Origin: Diaporthe sp. PMI_573
Taxonomy: Eukaryota; Ascomycota; Sordariomycetes; Diaporthales; Diaporthaceae
DNA length: 64,000 bases
Direction of reading: 5' to 3'
Assembly (NCBI GenBank): GCA_021399435.1
Contig: JAJTUP010000107.1
Coordinates: 62,001-126,000 of the forward strand
The notes below the pieces were generated by a model. That model saw only the letters and a program-made list of their open reading frames with translations. It searched no databases and was not told where the DNA came from. Below are positions 19,550 to 31,970 of the stretch, one piece after another (position 1 is the stretch's first letter; each line of letters begins with the position of its first letter). The position numbers and the translations under genes were made by a program.

Positions 19550-22500
19550 CAAGGCTCGGACCCACTACACTGCAAATCCACGTGGACCACAAATAAGTGG
19601 CCCATCTCTATTACATCCACTTGTCGGCCCTCAGATTACGTAATAATCCACTACACTTGGACCATGTAATGGAGTGGATTTAGGTGGATTTAGGTACAGG
19701 GGGATATTCCCTGACCCTGTACGGTTCATAGTACTTATTTTTGTATATAGTTGCCTATTAAATCGAGGTACCTGGACCCAAGTTAGCCGAGGTCGATCAC
19801 CCCTACAGCTAATCTTATAACATTATACGAGAAACTACCCCTATTGAGCGCGTTTTCTACAGATTTCCTGCTTTGTTTTTGCCAAAAACTTTTTTTTTTG
19901 ACGATGTCAGCCAGCCAGCCAGGCCAACCAGGCCAGCAGCAGCAGCTCGAAGACCGTCTTTTTCGCCATTTCAGAGGCTGGAATTGGTCAGAACGCGCTC
20001 GTGATACTAGCTCTTGGCTGTGGGACTTTGGCTATGATATTCAACGTCATGGCTTACGCAAATGGGCTTGCAAGTACTGTATCCTCGGAAATCGTTCCAT
20101 TATCGTGAGTTTTACCTCTTCAGGTCTCCAGAACGCGGCAAATCATCTATGGCGTGAGCACAAAACACCAGCACCAGAGGGAGAGAAAAGGAGCACAGCA
20201 CAGCTCAAATCCGAAGGCGCACTGAAATCGAACCAGCCGACTATTGCATCTGTTTTGAAACTGGACGTCAACAAGCCTACGGAACAGAATATCGCGAATA
20301 GCTTCATCTCACGCTTTGATAAGCAACACTTTCAGCGTATGCTAGTCGAGCTAATCGTCAGCAGCAACCAGTCATTTTCCTTCGCCCAGAACCCCATCCT
20401 CCGAGAAATCTTCGACTCTTTGAGTCCCTCCGTTTCGATCCAACGCGCCAACTTGAGTGCCAGGGCTGTCCGATATAAGATCATTCAAGAGTATAACCGC
20501 CACAAGCAGACGGTTATCGAGGTGCTGAGGAACTCCCCTGGAGCGCTTCATATCTCATTTGATGGCTGGACGTCTCGAAATAAGCTTGCCCTCTACGGTA
20601 TTGCTTGTTTTTTCAGAGATGAGAAGAATCGGCCATGCAAAATCATGATTGGGGTTCCAGAGGCTCATCGTCACTTCGGCTCAACGATCGGTGGGGAGGT
20701 TCTCGACGTCCTACACACCTTTGGCGTGAGTCCAGAGAAGATTGGCTATTTCACGCTCGACAATGCTGAAAACAACGATACTGCAATGGAGGTCATAGGT
20801 GCTGAACTTGGGTTCGATGGCCGACTATGCCGAGGACGCTGTATTGGCCACACAATTAACTTGTCAGCCAAGGCGCTCTTATTTGGCAAAAACGCCGACG
20901 CGTTCGAGCAGCAATTATCAGGCGCAGAAGCGTTATCTGATGCTGAATACGCTCGATGGCGCAAAAGAGGACCAGTTGGCAAGTTACACAATATCGTAGT
21001 TGATGTGCGTATTAGCCATCGGCTGATTTACTTATTCAAGGAGGTCCAGAGGGTAAGCGGTTTTACTAAATCCTATTCGTCTCATACTAATTCCATATAT
21101 ATAACAGGACGAAATTAATCGCGCCACCACCCTTAAACTCCGATCAAAGAAACCACTCAAGCTAATTATCGATAACGACACGCGTTGGCTGTCACAACTC
21201 TACATGATCCGCAGGGCTCTACGGTTGAAAACCTCTATCGAACTCCTACTGATCAAGTATAAGGCGCAATGGGAGGACGAAAATCGGTCTAAAAAGACTG
21301 GCCAAGTGACACAAGCCAAGTTGGCGAGAAAACCACGCATCCTCCGAGACGAGAATCAGCTAACGGACAGAGACTGGGAGGTTCTTTACCATTTGGAGGC
21401 TATTCTGACTGTTTTTGAGACCGTGGTGAAGACGCTTGAGGGTGATGGACACACCCGCAGGCGTAAGCAAGGCTGGACTGGCTCCTATGGCAATATCTGG
21501 GACGTGGTGCTTGGCTATGAGTTGCTGCTTAACACACGGGAAGAATATAAGCAGCTTGCTGCTGACTTTCCTGATCCAGAGCACTTCCGCATCGGAATCA
21601 ACCTTGCTTGGGATAAGCTGGATGAATATTATCGGCGGCTGGACGAGACGCCCATCTACTATACGGCTATGGCGCTCCATCCAGCCTATCGTTGGGACTG
21701 GTTTGATGAAACGTGGGCTCATAAGCCTAGTTGGGTTGAAAAGGCAAAAGAGATGGTCGCCGACGTCTGGCTGTCCGATTACGCTCATCTCGAGGTTAGA
21801 ACCAGCAGCAGCGGAGGCGACGACGAGCCTCCAGCAAAAAGAGCTCGGTTTTTCAACCCCTTCGAGAAGAACAGCCGTCTGCCAAGCTCAACACCAGCCT
21901 CCGCAGCAGCTATTGTTGGTGACGAGTACCAAGCGTGGCAGACGGATCGTGACGTCAGCGACGGCAACGTTCGTGATCCAATTGGTTACTGGATCACTAA
22001 GCAAAGCAGATATCCTCGATTATCCAGGATGGCCTTGGACTTCCTAACAATCCAGCCGATGTCAGCCGAGTGTGAGAGGTTATTTTCAGCTGCTGGCAAG
22101 ATGGTCTCGGGGTTGCGTACAAACCTAGATGCTGAGATTATCGCCATTTGTCAGGTTTTACGCTCTTGGTACCGTGCTGGCATTATCAAGGACCTGGATC
22201 CATTGCTTAAGTCGCACCTTGAAAGTAAGCTGGATGGCGGTTGTGGGACTCTAGGCGACGACGAGCTGGCGCTTGCTGAGTCAAAATGGCTATTGGAGGG
22301 CGAGGATAGCGCCAGCGAGGTTGACGATTCATCACAGCAGCAGCAGGCTGAAGAGTTAGTGTCAACCTCTGAAAGTGAGGCTGAATAGGCGTCGACGAGG
22401 TTGTGAATAGCCTCAAAAATCCACTTATAAATCCACTTATAAATCCACGTGTGTACATCCATTCCACTCCGGTCGAATATGTGCTACATCCACTACGTAA

Positions 22501-22569
22501 TTGCTAAAAAATCGTACATCCACTCTACTTGGTCCAAAAGTGGAGTGGATGTAGTGGTTCCGACCCTTG
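19550..22569 (+). mobile_element. hAT transposon (inner), inserted in the outer hAT
   Basis: The left end reads CAAGGCTCGGACCCACTACA and the right end, read inward, CAAGGGTCGGAACCACTACA. The 8-bp target duplication GGCGGCGG is perfect (19542-19549 and 22570-22577). The length is 3,020 bp. Subterminal sequences are rich in ATCCAC and CCACTT motifs. The target lies in an alanine-codon run (GCC repeats) of the outer transposase gene. Confidence 0.95.
19904..22388 (+). CDS. hAT transposase, intact
   Basis: Exons 19904-21052 and 21108-22388, with a 55-nt intron (GTAAGC donor, ACTAAT branch, ACAG acceptor), give 809 aa. The start MSASQPGQPG follows a T-rich leader. Domains in order: BED-type finger (WACKYCILG...NHLWREH, residues about 48-85), LHISFDGWTSRNKLALYG with the first catalytic Asp, GYFTLDNAENNDTAM with the second, the insertion region, then YPRLSRMALDFLTIQPMSAE and CERLFSAAGKMVSGLRTNLD, the C-terminal dimerisation signature. 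The tail is acidic and Gln-rich. No disabling change is visible, so the element may be autonomous. It is related to but clearly distinct from the outer element. Confidence 0.9.
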
Positions 22570-25065
22570 GGCGGCGGCGGCGTAGTATGCTGGCGAGTCC
22601 CTCAAAGTATTGTAATATTTATCGAGCTTCTTCCAGCCAAGGTTGATATTGACACAGAATTGCTCCGGTTCAGGATGCCTCTCAATACGCGATTTTGCGT
22701 CCTCGAGCCTCCCAAGTAGAAATTCGAACGCCTCCAGCACATCAGTCATGGAACCAAAAGCTTCCCTAACTCCAGACGATCGACATCGCGACTGTCCGTC
22801 TCCCTGAAGTACTTGCACAACGACGTGGAAATCAGAGAGTATCTCATCAAATGTCCTCAGCACCGCCCAATCGCTCTCGTTGATGAAGCTCGACTCCTCG
22901 AGGCAGGGAGGAAGCTTCTGTCCACCCTCACCTTTCCGAGCGTCTCGGAATAGCCGCTTGGCTTTGGCGATGAATTCTTCGTAGACGGGCTGCAAGCGAA
23001 GCATTCGTTTTATCATGTAGTATTGGGACAACCATCTAGTATCGTTGTCAAGGACAACGTCAACTGGCCGTTGCTTTCCACTTTCAGGCTCGCCAGAAGC
23101 TGCAAATGAGTCTCGTTGCAGTTGACGAAGCAACTGAGTCAGTAAGTCGGCCCGATGGACCCAAACGACGAAGTTATGCGCTTTCCCGACAGGACCCTTC
23201 CGCATCCACTGGTCATGGGTTGCTCTCGCCAAAGGCTCCTCCTCGACGAGAGATTTCTCAAACGCATCAACATCCTTTCCAAAGAGAAGGGATTTAACAA
23301 CAAGGTTAAGGATGTGTCCCATGCATCGAACTCGTCGTTGAACCGGGTCGAACTTCAGCTCTTCTGCAATCTCTGCCATTGCCGTTTCATTATTTGCTGC
23401 GTTGTCGAGAGTGAAGTAACCGACCTTGTCCTCGATGCCAAACGACCTAATGATCTCGAGGATCTCGGCGGCAATGTTCTCGCCAGTATGTCGTTCTACC
23501 AGCTCCGGAATGCCGAGCACAACTTTTTGGAGCTGATTCTCGTGGTCTCTGAAGACAGCCGTCACGCCATATAATGCGTGACGATTCCTAGTCTTTGCGC
23601 CGTCAAAGGCAATGTGGATCTGACCCGACGACCTCTTCAAGACCTGCTGGACCGTGCCATGATATCGCTCGAATTGTTGAACCGCCAGTCTGTGCACAGT
23701 CTTCGCCGAAATGTGCGCACTCGTAACCTTGACCGCCGGATTGAGGTATTCGAAAATCTGTTGCAATCGAGGGTGTTCAACCTGCTTGAACGATTGCTGG
23801 CTTTCGACTATCCAGTTGACAATGAGCTTCTGGAACTCTCCTCGATCGAAGCGTTTGATCAAGCTATTGGCCAGCGCTTGCTCCTTTGGATCGGAACGTT
23901 TGAGGCTCATGAAGTCCGAAATAGAAGCAAGAACCCTCTTGCCTCCTTTCTTCTCTGACGGTGTTGATCGTCGTCCTGATGGATCCCAGTAGCCGTGAGC
24001 TTTCCAGAGGTGGAGTTCAGCGTTTTGGGTGCCTTTGGATTCGTATGACTGTGGCGTGGGGGTCTTCTGGCGCACACATGGCATACAGATCCATCGTCGG
24101 GATGTTTTGGATTGAATCTCGACCCCGTAGTTCCATACCCATGATAGGGTATCTTTGCTGCGCTCGGCCAGCGTGAATCCCTTCCAGACGCGGAAGATTC
24201 TCTGCTCCTCATCACTTGTTGGTGCCCAAGTAGAAGGCTGGCGGACTTCGGGGTCTGGATCCAGAGAACGTCGAGGGACCTCGGCATGCCCCTCGTTGTT
24301 GGTCGGTAGTTCAGGGTCAAGAGGTAAGTCCGCCATCTCGAAATTGAAGGTTCACCGACCGTAGGAATCGAGTAAAGGAGGAGACATTTGGGTTCAGGCG
24401 TTATAACGCGTCGCGACGTGTCACAACGCGTCGGATGTTTTGCCTGATTAGATCTGTTAGTGTTTGCGCAGATATGCATAGCAAATATTAACGAAATATA
24501 TCAGGGTACCCATACCCCTGACTAGCGTCCACGTCAATCCACATCTCAATCCACGAGCCCTCAACCGTGGATGGATTGATTACGTAACAACATGTCTCGT
24601 GGATTGACGTTGACGTGGATTGAAGTCAACATATTGATCAATACCGTGGAAGTCGTGGATTGATTCCCCACCCTGAATGTCGCAAAGACCGTCTATGCGG
24701 AGCTCATGTCCGAGCTTCCAAACTCCGATCAGAATTTCGTACGATGGAAAGAGGTGTTGCTCATTAGGGATGACCGTGCCAGTGTACAGGAAATGTTGAA
24801 CGAAGCCGAACACTTCGACGGGACAGTGAGGCAGTCGTACGAGGTACGAATCCTCAGCCATGCCGGCGAATTTCTCGCGGTAGAAGGATGACTTTGCACA
24901 GAGAAAGTTCTTCTGCACGCCAAAGGGAACCTCTTCTGGGCCAACAAAGATTACAGCCAGCTCAGGGTGAGGCTCCAACCATGAGAAACTGTTGGCTCGA
25001 GGGCGGTTCGTGGCCTCGGTGGAGCTCGAGGCTGCTGGAGCACTGGGGCCAACTGGTACATCCAT

Positions 25066-25754
25066 AATGCGTGCTGAGCAGTGATGGTCTATGGTATGAG
25101 AATGAGTGTTCTGATTGTGTTGATGTTAGCAATGGCTCCTGCCAAACACGGTGGAATGACAAGCCTGCGCCGGTTGCCACCACGAAACGCGCTGACACCG
25201 ACACAGGGTGCTGGCAGGGGCTAGCCCTTGCAACACGCACGGACCACATTGGTAAAACTTTACCCCATGCATCCCACTCGCTACCAGGGGCATCTTACTC
25301 CCTGTAGTACGACCACTTAGTTAGGGAAAGCCAGCACTTATGCTGCGGCAATATTTCAAAGCGTCAAAGACGTTTCGCAGGACAGGAGAGGCGATATTAG
25401 CGTGAAATTTAACCCGTGGAGAAGACCCTAAATTATGGCAAACAGCCAGGCACTCGAAAGTAGCGGCGTAGCCATCAGAAGCCCGCGTTTGAGAGGGAAT
25501 AGCGCTCAGGGGCATCGTACCGGGCCGCCGGGTGTAGGGCTTGGAAGGTGCAGCCAGGGTTAGCAACCACTGCAGATGGGTTGGATTTGGTGTGATCAGA
25601 CTGTGGGAATAGCCTCTATTTGCCTACGTTGTTGAGATGTTTGAAGAATTGACTTTCATCAATCTCTAGGACCGTTACCAGGCAAGGGAGTTCATCCTCT
25701 CTCTGCTCGTATAAGTGACGATGATCTTCAAATTCTAATAATGGGGAACCAGTG
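25066..25754. other. No gene recognised
   Basis: Presumed promoter of the BTB gene followed by unrecognised sequence. Short frames are incoherent. Confidence 0.4.
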
Positions 25755-26227
25755 TTATTCTGCACCCCAGCTGATATCGAGATTCAGGTTCGCGTTACTT
25801 AGACGCCGCATAATTCTCTTCTCGATTCTCTCTTCAATCCTCTCCTCTACTCCGGCCATCTCATCGCGGAGATGGTCGTGTAGCTCTTGCCTCGCCATGT
25901 ACACATCGTCCTCAACTTGCGTAGCACGATACCATTTGTCTCATTCCCGATGTCATAGAGGCCCCGTTCGAGCTCGTCACGTAGCTCATCAGCTTGCTCA
26001 TCCGCGCGCTGTTGGTAACTGGCAATGGCCGTCTCCAGGCTGGTAAAGCGTGCTTCCAAATGATCCATGCGCGAAAATAGCTGGCCAAACCCCTGATATA
26101 TACGTTCACCTATCATGCTGCTGAGCATCTACACATCCAAGGCCACACACTTGTGTGAGCTAGGAATCTCTGACCGCTCGGCGCTGGAGCTGGCCCGTAG
26201 ACGTTTTATCCCAGGCACTGCAGGCAT
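25755..26227 (-). pseudogene. Coiled-coil protein, decayed
   Basis: From ATG 26227 the minus strand reads MPAVPGIKRLRASSSAERSE, meets a TAG at about 26128, and continues in frame with a helical charged segment (IYQGFGQLFSRMDHLEARFT, QRADEQADELRDELERG). Near 25925 sense shifts frame and resumes as VEDDVYMARQELHDHLRDEM, then EERIEERIEKRI, ending WGAE and a stop. One nonsense and one frameshift lesion disable an otherwise continuous coiled-coil protein of about 155 residues. A basic N-terminus plus long coiled coil is common among repeat-associated fungal proteins; family not named. Confidence 0.55.
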
Positions 26228-26638
26228 GGTCAGCAATAGAAAAGAAGTATAACACGACAGCTGAATTTTACTCTGGTTTGTGGTTGGCCGAGAGTCAGCT
26301 CTGCCCACTAGATCGTCATAGCTTTTATAAGGGGTATAAATATTAATTCCGTCTTTGATCACCATGCGGGCCATCATCTAAACCCAATCCACATCATAAA
26401 GACATCCTCCCATCCAACAATTTGATGTTAGAGATATCTTTGATCTAGGACTAGTTTTCTATTCCCTTAAACCTCGTGAAGGAGGTCATATCATTGTTGG
26501 TGGATATTCTATAGACATTACTCAGCTTATGAATCAAATTTTGGTTAAGTCATATCAGTGCTGCATTGATTATGATGGTGATAGGTGTGGGTTCTAAGGA
26601 TATGAAAGCGAGGTATTCCTGTAATACTGTGTACGGGA

Positions 26639-27655
26639 TCAGACAATAAGAAGATCGAAGGCAGAGGAACGGTCAAGACGTCCATCTAGCCCTGGGGGAA
26701 TATGGTCCCAGAGGGTCTCTTTCCACTGGTCTTCAGGGATACCGGCTTTTTGAGCAAGTGAGCCAAACTTGGCGAGGAAGCGGTGGATGTCGACATCCTT
26801 TCCATTCTTATAGAAGGTCTTGCTAAGTTCGGCTCGTGCCTTGGACGCAATATTCTTATCATGGAATGCGGCAGCAAGGACCTGAATCATCTCTGCGAGG
26901 CAGGAAAAGGGGCGCGTTGTCGACTGGTAGCGGGTTTCTAGGGACTCTCGGGCTTCTTTATCAAGACGGTTCATAAGGTAGATCATGCGAAGCTTCTCGT
27001 TGCGGTACGTAACATCGTCGGCTTCCAACTTGTCGGCTATTGATCGTAGCCAGGTGGTAAAACCCTCACGGTCGCCAGTGAACTTTTCTGGGTCGGGGAC
27101 ACGGGATTTCTCCTTGCGATCGTAGTCGGGGTTAACGTCGCCAGGGTACCTCTTAAAGGCGGCCCATGCGGCTACACCTACGGGTACGAAGTCGTTCGGG
27201 TTGCCGCCGAATGCACTGGCTGCTGTCGGCTCGCGTTGTTGTCGGGGCGGACTTGCGGTCCTTTCTTGGGCCTCGAGCAATGCAATCCTTGCTCTGAGCA
27301 TCGCGAGCTCGTCTTGCTGGCCCTGGTCGTTGCTGTAGTTAGACATTGCTTCTCTCTGAAGGTGTCTGTTCGGGTCTTGGTCTTGGGTCTCTGTCGGCTC
27401 TACGGACGGCAGGACGGTCTGGTCTTCTTCAGCTAAGCTAGCTGCTTCAATAGTGGACTGGAACGAGTCGTCGTTATCCTCCTCTTGGTCTTCTGGAGTC
27501 CTTGCCACTGGACTGGACTGGTCTGAGGTGAGCTCTAAATTTGGCTCTCCGAGGAACACGTTGTCTTCTGCTGTCTCGGACTGTGCTGGGTTCCCGATCG
27601 AGTTGAGTCGAGCAGACTGTCGGCTCGCCGATCCCCAGTCTTTCTTCTTGGGCAT
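26639..27655 (-). CDS. Ty3/gypsy Gag, 3'-truncated element
   Basis: ATG 27655 begins MPKKKDWGSASRQSARL. Features in order: acidic Gln-rich spacer, a short coiled coil (LAMLRARIALLEAQE), then the retrotransposon Gag core (PDPEKFTGDREGFTTWLRSI...KLRMIYLMNRL...ARESLETRYQ...FLAKFGSLAQKAGI...WKETLWDHIPPGLDG). The frame stops at 26639 just after the core, without zinc knuckle, protease or RT, so the element is cut. A candidate LTR lies upstream at 27785-27986. Gag would package the RNA in cytoplasmic particles, but the pol genes are missing here. Confidence 0.75.
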   Translation of the reverse strand: MPKKKDWGSASRQSARLNSIGNPAQSETAEDNVFLGEPNLELTSDQSSPVARTPEDQEEDNDDSFQSTIEAASLAEEDQTVLPSVEPTETQDQDPNRHLQREAMSNYSNDQGQQDELAMLRARIALLEAQERTASPPRQQREPTAASAFGGNPNDFVPVGVAAWAAFKRYPGDVNPDYDRKEKSRVPDPEKFTGDREGFTTWLRSIADKLEADDVTYRNEKLRMIYLMNRLDKEARESLETRYQSTTRPFSCLAEMIQVLAAAFHDKNIASKARAELSKTFYKNGKDVDIHRFLAKFGSLAQKAGIPEDQWKETLWDHIPPGLDGRLDRSSAFDLLIV

Positions 27656-27784
27656 GTGGTTACACGCGGGTCTTAGGTCTTGGGTCTTGGGCGAGGTCTT
27701 TTCCGTCGGTCGCGTCGACGTGCAGGTTGGGTTCCGTATTTATTGATCGCTCGGTCAGCGAGAGAATTGGCGAGCTTAGAATAG

Positions 27785-27986
27785 TGTCACGGCCAGCACG
27801 AGATGCAGCATGGGAGCTGGGTCTATTGGCACTATCGACGAAGATTCTAAGCTGAAGAGAAAGAAGAGAGGGGAGAGCCAAGCTCATGCGATCTCTGAAC
27901 CGCGAAGAAGTCTTGACGCGTCTGCGGGGCTTAGGGTTAGGACCTGTGACGGCCTGAGGTGCTGCTTGACCGTGGCTGCCGTCACA
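27785..27986 (-). repeat. Candidate 5' LTR of the gypsy element
   Basis: On the minus strand the segment starts TGTGACGGC and ends GGCCGTGACA, a TG...CA unit of 202 bp placed 130 bp before the gag start. There is no second LTR in the window to align, so the limits rest on terminal motifs and position only. Confidence 0.4.
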
Positions 27987-29300
27987 CTAACCGCAGCCAG
28001 GCCCAAAGTGTCAGTGACAACAGGGATTCAAGGGCTACGCAATTGCTGGAGATACACAAGCTAGTGCCAGTCACAACCACAGGAAACAAGGACGTCGCAG
28101 GAGACCAACCAGTGCAGCACGAAGAGGTTGGGATGGGTGGCTGAGGCGAGGGAGGGTTGTTACGTCCGGGGAGGGGCTGTTCGCGCTTGGGGCCTAAAAA
28201 ACCATTCTCCGTAATCATGTTCGCTGGGCAATGACTGGCACCGATAACTTAAATTTCAATGGCAACATGAGAAACTCCGATGCGGACTGTTGCGTAAACG
28301 TTCCGCAACAAGAGCATCCAGATGCTGACCGTGTCAGGCTTTATGAAGGTTCTCGGGCACAAGAGTGCGTAGGATAAGATCGAAAGCGTCTGCGTGAGGG
28401 ATGGAATCTCCGCGAACTGGGACGTTAAATTGATAACCAATGATAACGAGGAGCGCGAGCAGGCGTTTGACAATCAAGACGCGCCATGGACCAAGATCAT
28501 GAACAATCACCTAGTGATGCGGCAATTGTGCTGGGATTTTTTGTCCTGTTAGCATGGTCTAGTGCTTATTTCGACCAAGGAGCTCTATGGAGATGCTGTG
28601 TGGAAAGTAGAAGTCAACTCGCAACTAAATCAGCGACAAAATTGGTTGGTGAAGTTGGGATTTAAGAGATGGCAATCAAAGCCTAGGCTGCCCCAGCCGG
28701 ACATGAAGAATATTGTTTCAAATGTCAATTATATAACGACGTCCTCACGTCCGACATATGAGAGACGGTCAAATTCTCAGAGTGAGTAATGATCAGTTCG
28801 GAAAGCCTCCCGGTTTGTATCCAGTGCTGATCAAAGTTTTGGGCCCCGTTAGAAGGCCACCCCTGCAGCCCTTACAGTTCAGGGCATGCGTTTAACTTGT
28901 TCTTCGAAAACTTTGGTGCCCTCCTCTTTCCGTTCGCCATCACTGGGAGCTCGGTCCTTTCAATCAACAGCTTCGAAGCCCGATTACAAATTTCTTCCCT
29001 CAACCAACCCAGCCATTTACAATCGCTCCTCGGCCACGGCATCCAAATCTGTCCCAAAAGGCAACGTCCACAAGAAGAGGGCCTACTCTAGGCAGATTAG
29101 ACCTTTGTATCGTATACTTCCCGTCCGGATCCAAGCGATTTGTTCCCTCTGAAGACTTGCCTTCTGGCTTGGCATCCTATAGCCTGCGCCTAAACTTCTC
29201 TTGCTCCTCGAGTCTGTCTTTCTCACGTTGTGTGTGTTTCATCAATTAAACCATCCTCCACCCGGCCCACTTCACGCGGTAGTACTGAGGCGATTTGTAT
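27987..29300. other. No clear gene; scattered weak coding traces
   Basis: The complement of 28872-29057 reads like a protein piece (WLREEICNRASKLLIERTEL, then VMANGKRRAPKF) ending in a stop, without a start. The rest is unrecognised. Confidence 0.3.
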
Positions 29301-29653
29301 CTAATCCTGAAGCTGAGTCCTCGGCAGCGGTAGCATTAGACTCCTTACAAGCAGTGCTATCCTTGACACTCTTCCTTCCACCGCGCTTCCCCTTTGGCAA
29401 TTTTCCTTCCCAGTACTTATCTTCTAGAGGACCGTCCAGTTCCTTCTTTATAATCTTTTCTATTTCCTCCCGTCGTGTATATTAACTCCTTGGAACATGG
29501 GATAAGGGTATGGAAGTAAGCAGCCACGCCTGTTGACAGGTCCTTCCTCGTGGCCAGTGGGACCACCACAACATGGTCATGGTGTCGGTCATGATGTCTC
29601 GCTGCCGCATCCTGGGCCACCTTTATCTGCTGCCCACCATCCAAACCAGCCAT
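29301..29653 (-). pseudogene. Possible degraded ORF
   Basis: Two minus-strand frames abut near 29480: HDHVVVVPLATRKDLSTG from 29653, then, one frame over, YTRREEIEKIIKKELDG...KLPKGKRGGRKSVKD running to a stop near 29284. The second part has the composition of a basic protein tail. A single shift would join them. No family recognised. Confidence 0.25.
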
Positions 29654-31970
29654 CTCTTCCTCCTCCAGCTTCTTCTCAGAACCGATGCCTGAAAAGATCC
29701 ACCTCTAATCGACGAGGCTAACAGGCATGAGCGGATTTTTGACACTGCAAACATGTCTCTTGACCAATCTGCTGATTCCGCGGCGCAGGAGGCTCACCTT
29801 TGACTTCATCTTCCCACACACCCCGGCTAAAAGTGATTGCTTGATGCAAGAGGTGCTCCCTCCTTTCCCCCCGCTTCCAATATCTGCAGCGAGTAATGTT
29901 ATGCCTTATCAAGTTGTAAACCGGTCCTGCTGGCATGCGGATGTTGACAAACGCAATCTAGTGCGCCAATTAAAATTCGAGGGCGCGAAGGAGGCGCGTC
30001 CAGATCCCCGCGAGCTACTAGACCGCCATTGGCCGTGCTTGTGTTGGGCGCATAAGTACCCTTTGACCGAGTCTTTGCATTAGCGGCCAGAGCGCCAAGG
30101 GAACAGCTCGCAATCCGGCTTTTGCTGTCGAAATATCAGCCCCCCCCCCCCAAGTTCAGATAAAGGCGCGAAACTGGTCTGTGTAGTTTGTTGCCACAAG
30201 TTCGCCATGGCCTATAGTGGCTGGCTAAAGCGAGACTCGTATTCATCATATGTGCTTAACTTTAATTACATAGACACCTTGAAAATAAGCGTCTGATTTG
30301 ATCTATCCTGAATCCGTCAGTGCACGGATCACTTGTGACCCGCAGATCAAATCTGATCCGTGCATAGTAACCAACTAGTCCGCGGACTGTTGACACCACT
30401 CAGGCGACACGGTCGGATTCAGGGAGCCGGGGTCGAGAGTGGACGGTCGACGGTGGAAAGTGGATGGCGGGCCAGGCTGCTGCCACATGTAGGCTAGTAT
30501 ATCCACACCGGGGCGGATAATCCCACACCAAGGGGGATAATACCACATTTGCTCATGGCTGTCACAAACCAGTATCCCAAGCAGACAGTTCTAATCATAC
30601 TCAATTCACTGTGCCCATTGAGCCAGGGGTTGACGAAAAGCAATGACACCCTGCCCTCTCATCTTCTGCAGACGATGGCGCGACTGTTGGATCAGGCGTA
30701 TCCTTATCACAACAGCCACAGCTGTCACAAAGGCGGATGATCAAGCGGGGGGGAAATTCAGACATGGAGCATGGATAGTGACTAGTGAGTGCGATGATCT
30801 CTCAGATAGTCTCGATTCAGCGCGTAGACTAATAAGACAGCCAACCATGCCGTATGATCGTCAATCAAACATCTTTAAATGAACTGGCCAGCTTCACCCA
30901 TCAACTGATTCGAGTTCGCCCGCTAGCGTGTATTGGAGCACTAGTTTGAACTATCTGTTGTCTAAACCCTGTTGCAGCCGAGATATACTGCTCTCCAAGA
31001 CGGCATATGCGGCAATCTGTAACCGATTGGCAAACAGGATCCTCAATTACCAGGCTGGTATGCAAATGAGGTCTGCGGGGATGTAGCTGGCATTCCACGG
31101 TGGCCTGGCTATAAGGGGCAACGATGTCCATACAGCGGCAGATTAAGCCTAGCCAAGCAAAGTAGTGCAGTGCCATACCTACTTTCCCCAAACTGACCCT
31201 GGATTAGCGTCCGAGGAGGTGGCCTGTTGACATGCTGGACCTCCGTGACAATGCACACCTGAGCACACGCTAGAGCATGCCATGCTGCCCAAGCCTACGG
31301 CGCTGTGGCACTAGACATTTGAAAGCATGTAAATAGACTCGGCTTTTACTTGAAAATTAGCGATACGCACGGGTATGTTCCATCTATAGCTCTTATGAAA
31401 GGTGAATCGTGGTTTTGCTGCCTTAAAAGTCCGTTTGCTAGTTGGTCTTATATACTAGAGGCTGTGAAGAGATCATTTCACGGTCAGCAAGGTCAAGCAA
31501 GGGTGATGCAATCATATTGGACGGTGCCATATGTACGAAACGTTGTGACCTCCGGTCAGTGGCGTCCGCCTCTGACAGACTGTGGATATGCTATTGGCAA
31601 ACCCACCCCTGCGACTCGGCGACCAATTTGACACGGATATTCCTATCAGAGAAGATTTAGTTCTCGTCAGTGAGGGTCCGGGTCAGCATTGCGAACCATG
31701 TGCCTGACCGCCAAGCCTGGTTGTTTGGACGCCAACCTCTAGACCCGGTCTTGACTCGCTCCCGCATGCATGATTTGCAAGAATGGACGCCGCCTCCTAT
31801 AGTTTGTGGTGGAAGACTTAGGTCGCTTGTGAGCAGGCCTGATTTCTTCGGTTGTAAGGGGCTAGGCCTAGACGTGGTCCGTCATGACGGACATGCAAGG
31901 AAAATGGAGTAGCCTGATATTTGGGTTGCAGGTGGTCTGCCGCGGCACAGTCGCGCAGTGCCCCTTTTTG
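29654..31970. other. No gene recognised
   Basis: Contains a 13-C run near 30141, a short palindromic segment GTGCACGGATCA...TGATCCGTGCA around 30332-30366, and otherwise incoherent short frames. Confidence 0.35.

Larger units (their letters stand above)
18954..24336 (-). pseudogene. hAT transposase split by a second hAT
   Basis: ATG 24336 (MADLPLDPEL) starts a 586-codon frame to 22578. It shows a BED-like finger (RRWICMPC...H), SGQIHIAFDGAKTRNRHALY (first catalytic Asp) and GYFTLDNAANNETAM (second Asp), reaching SPAYYAAAA. After the nested element the frame continues at 19541 with LHPSLRWDYFDEVWG and ends at 18954. That part includes YPRLSRMALDVMTVPAMSSE and CERLFSATGLMVTPLRNRLD, the hAT dimerisation signature. 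Aside from the insertion I see no stop or shift, so the coding sequence was intact when it was hit. The deleted copy at 1-619 belongs to this family. Confidence 0.9.
18745..24675 (-). mobile_element. hAT transposon (outer), inserted in the BTB gene
   Basis: The ends are CAGGGTAGGGAATCAATCCA (left) and, read inward from the right, CAGGGTGGGGAATCAATCCA. The flanking 8-bp target duplication AATGTCGC is perfect (18737-18744 and 24676-24683). Subterminal regions are full of ATCAATCCAC/GTGGATTGA repeats. The length without the nested insert and its duplicate is about 2.9 kb. The perfect duplication and clean reading frame imply a recent insertion. Confidence 0.95.
18116..25065 (-). pseudogene. BTB/POZ-domain gene interrupted by nested hAT insertions
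   Basis: The first part, ATG 25065 to 24676 (130 codons), encodes a fungal BTB/POZ domain: LAVIFVGPEEVPFGVQKNFL, CAKSSFYREKF, VEVFGFVQHFLYTGT, WKLGHELRIDGLCDI. A hAT then intervenes, and the gene resumes at 18736 with TLDAITRVRRATMRIPSAP, exactly the helical segment expected after a BTB domain. The target duplication GCGACATT ends the first part, and removing the insert plus one duplicate restores the frame without any base change. The C-terminal part carries Pro/Arg-rich sequence (PKPAPRRRSDGAARG) and an intron near 18215-18127, with the stop at 18116. BTB proteins of this kind act as protein-interaction adaptors. The interruption should abolish function. Confidence 0.85.
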
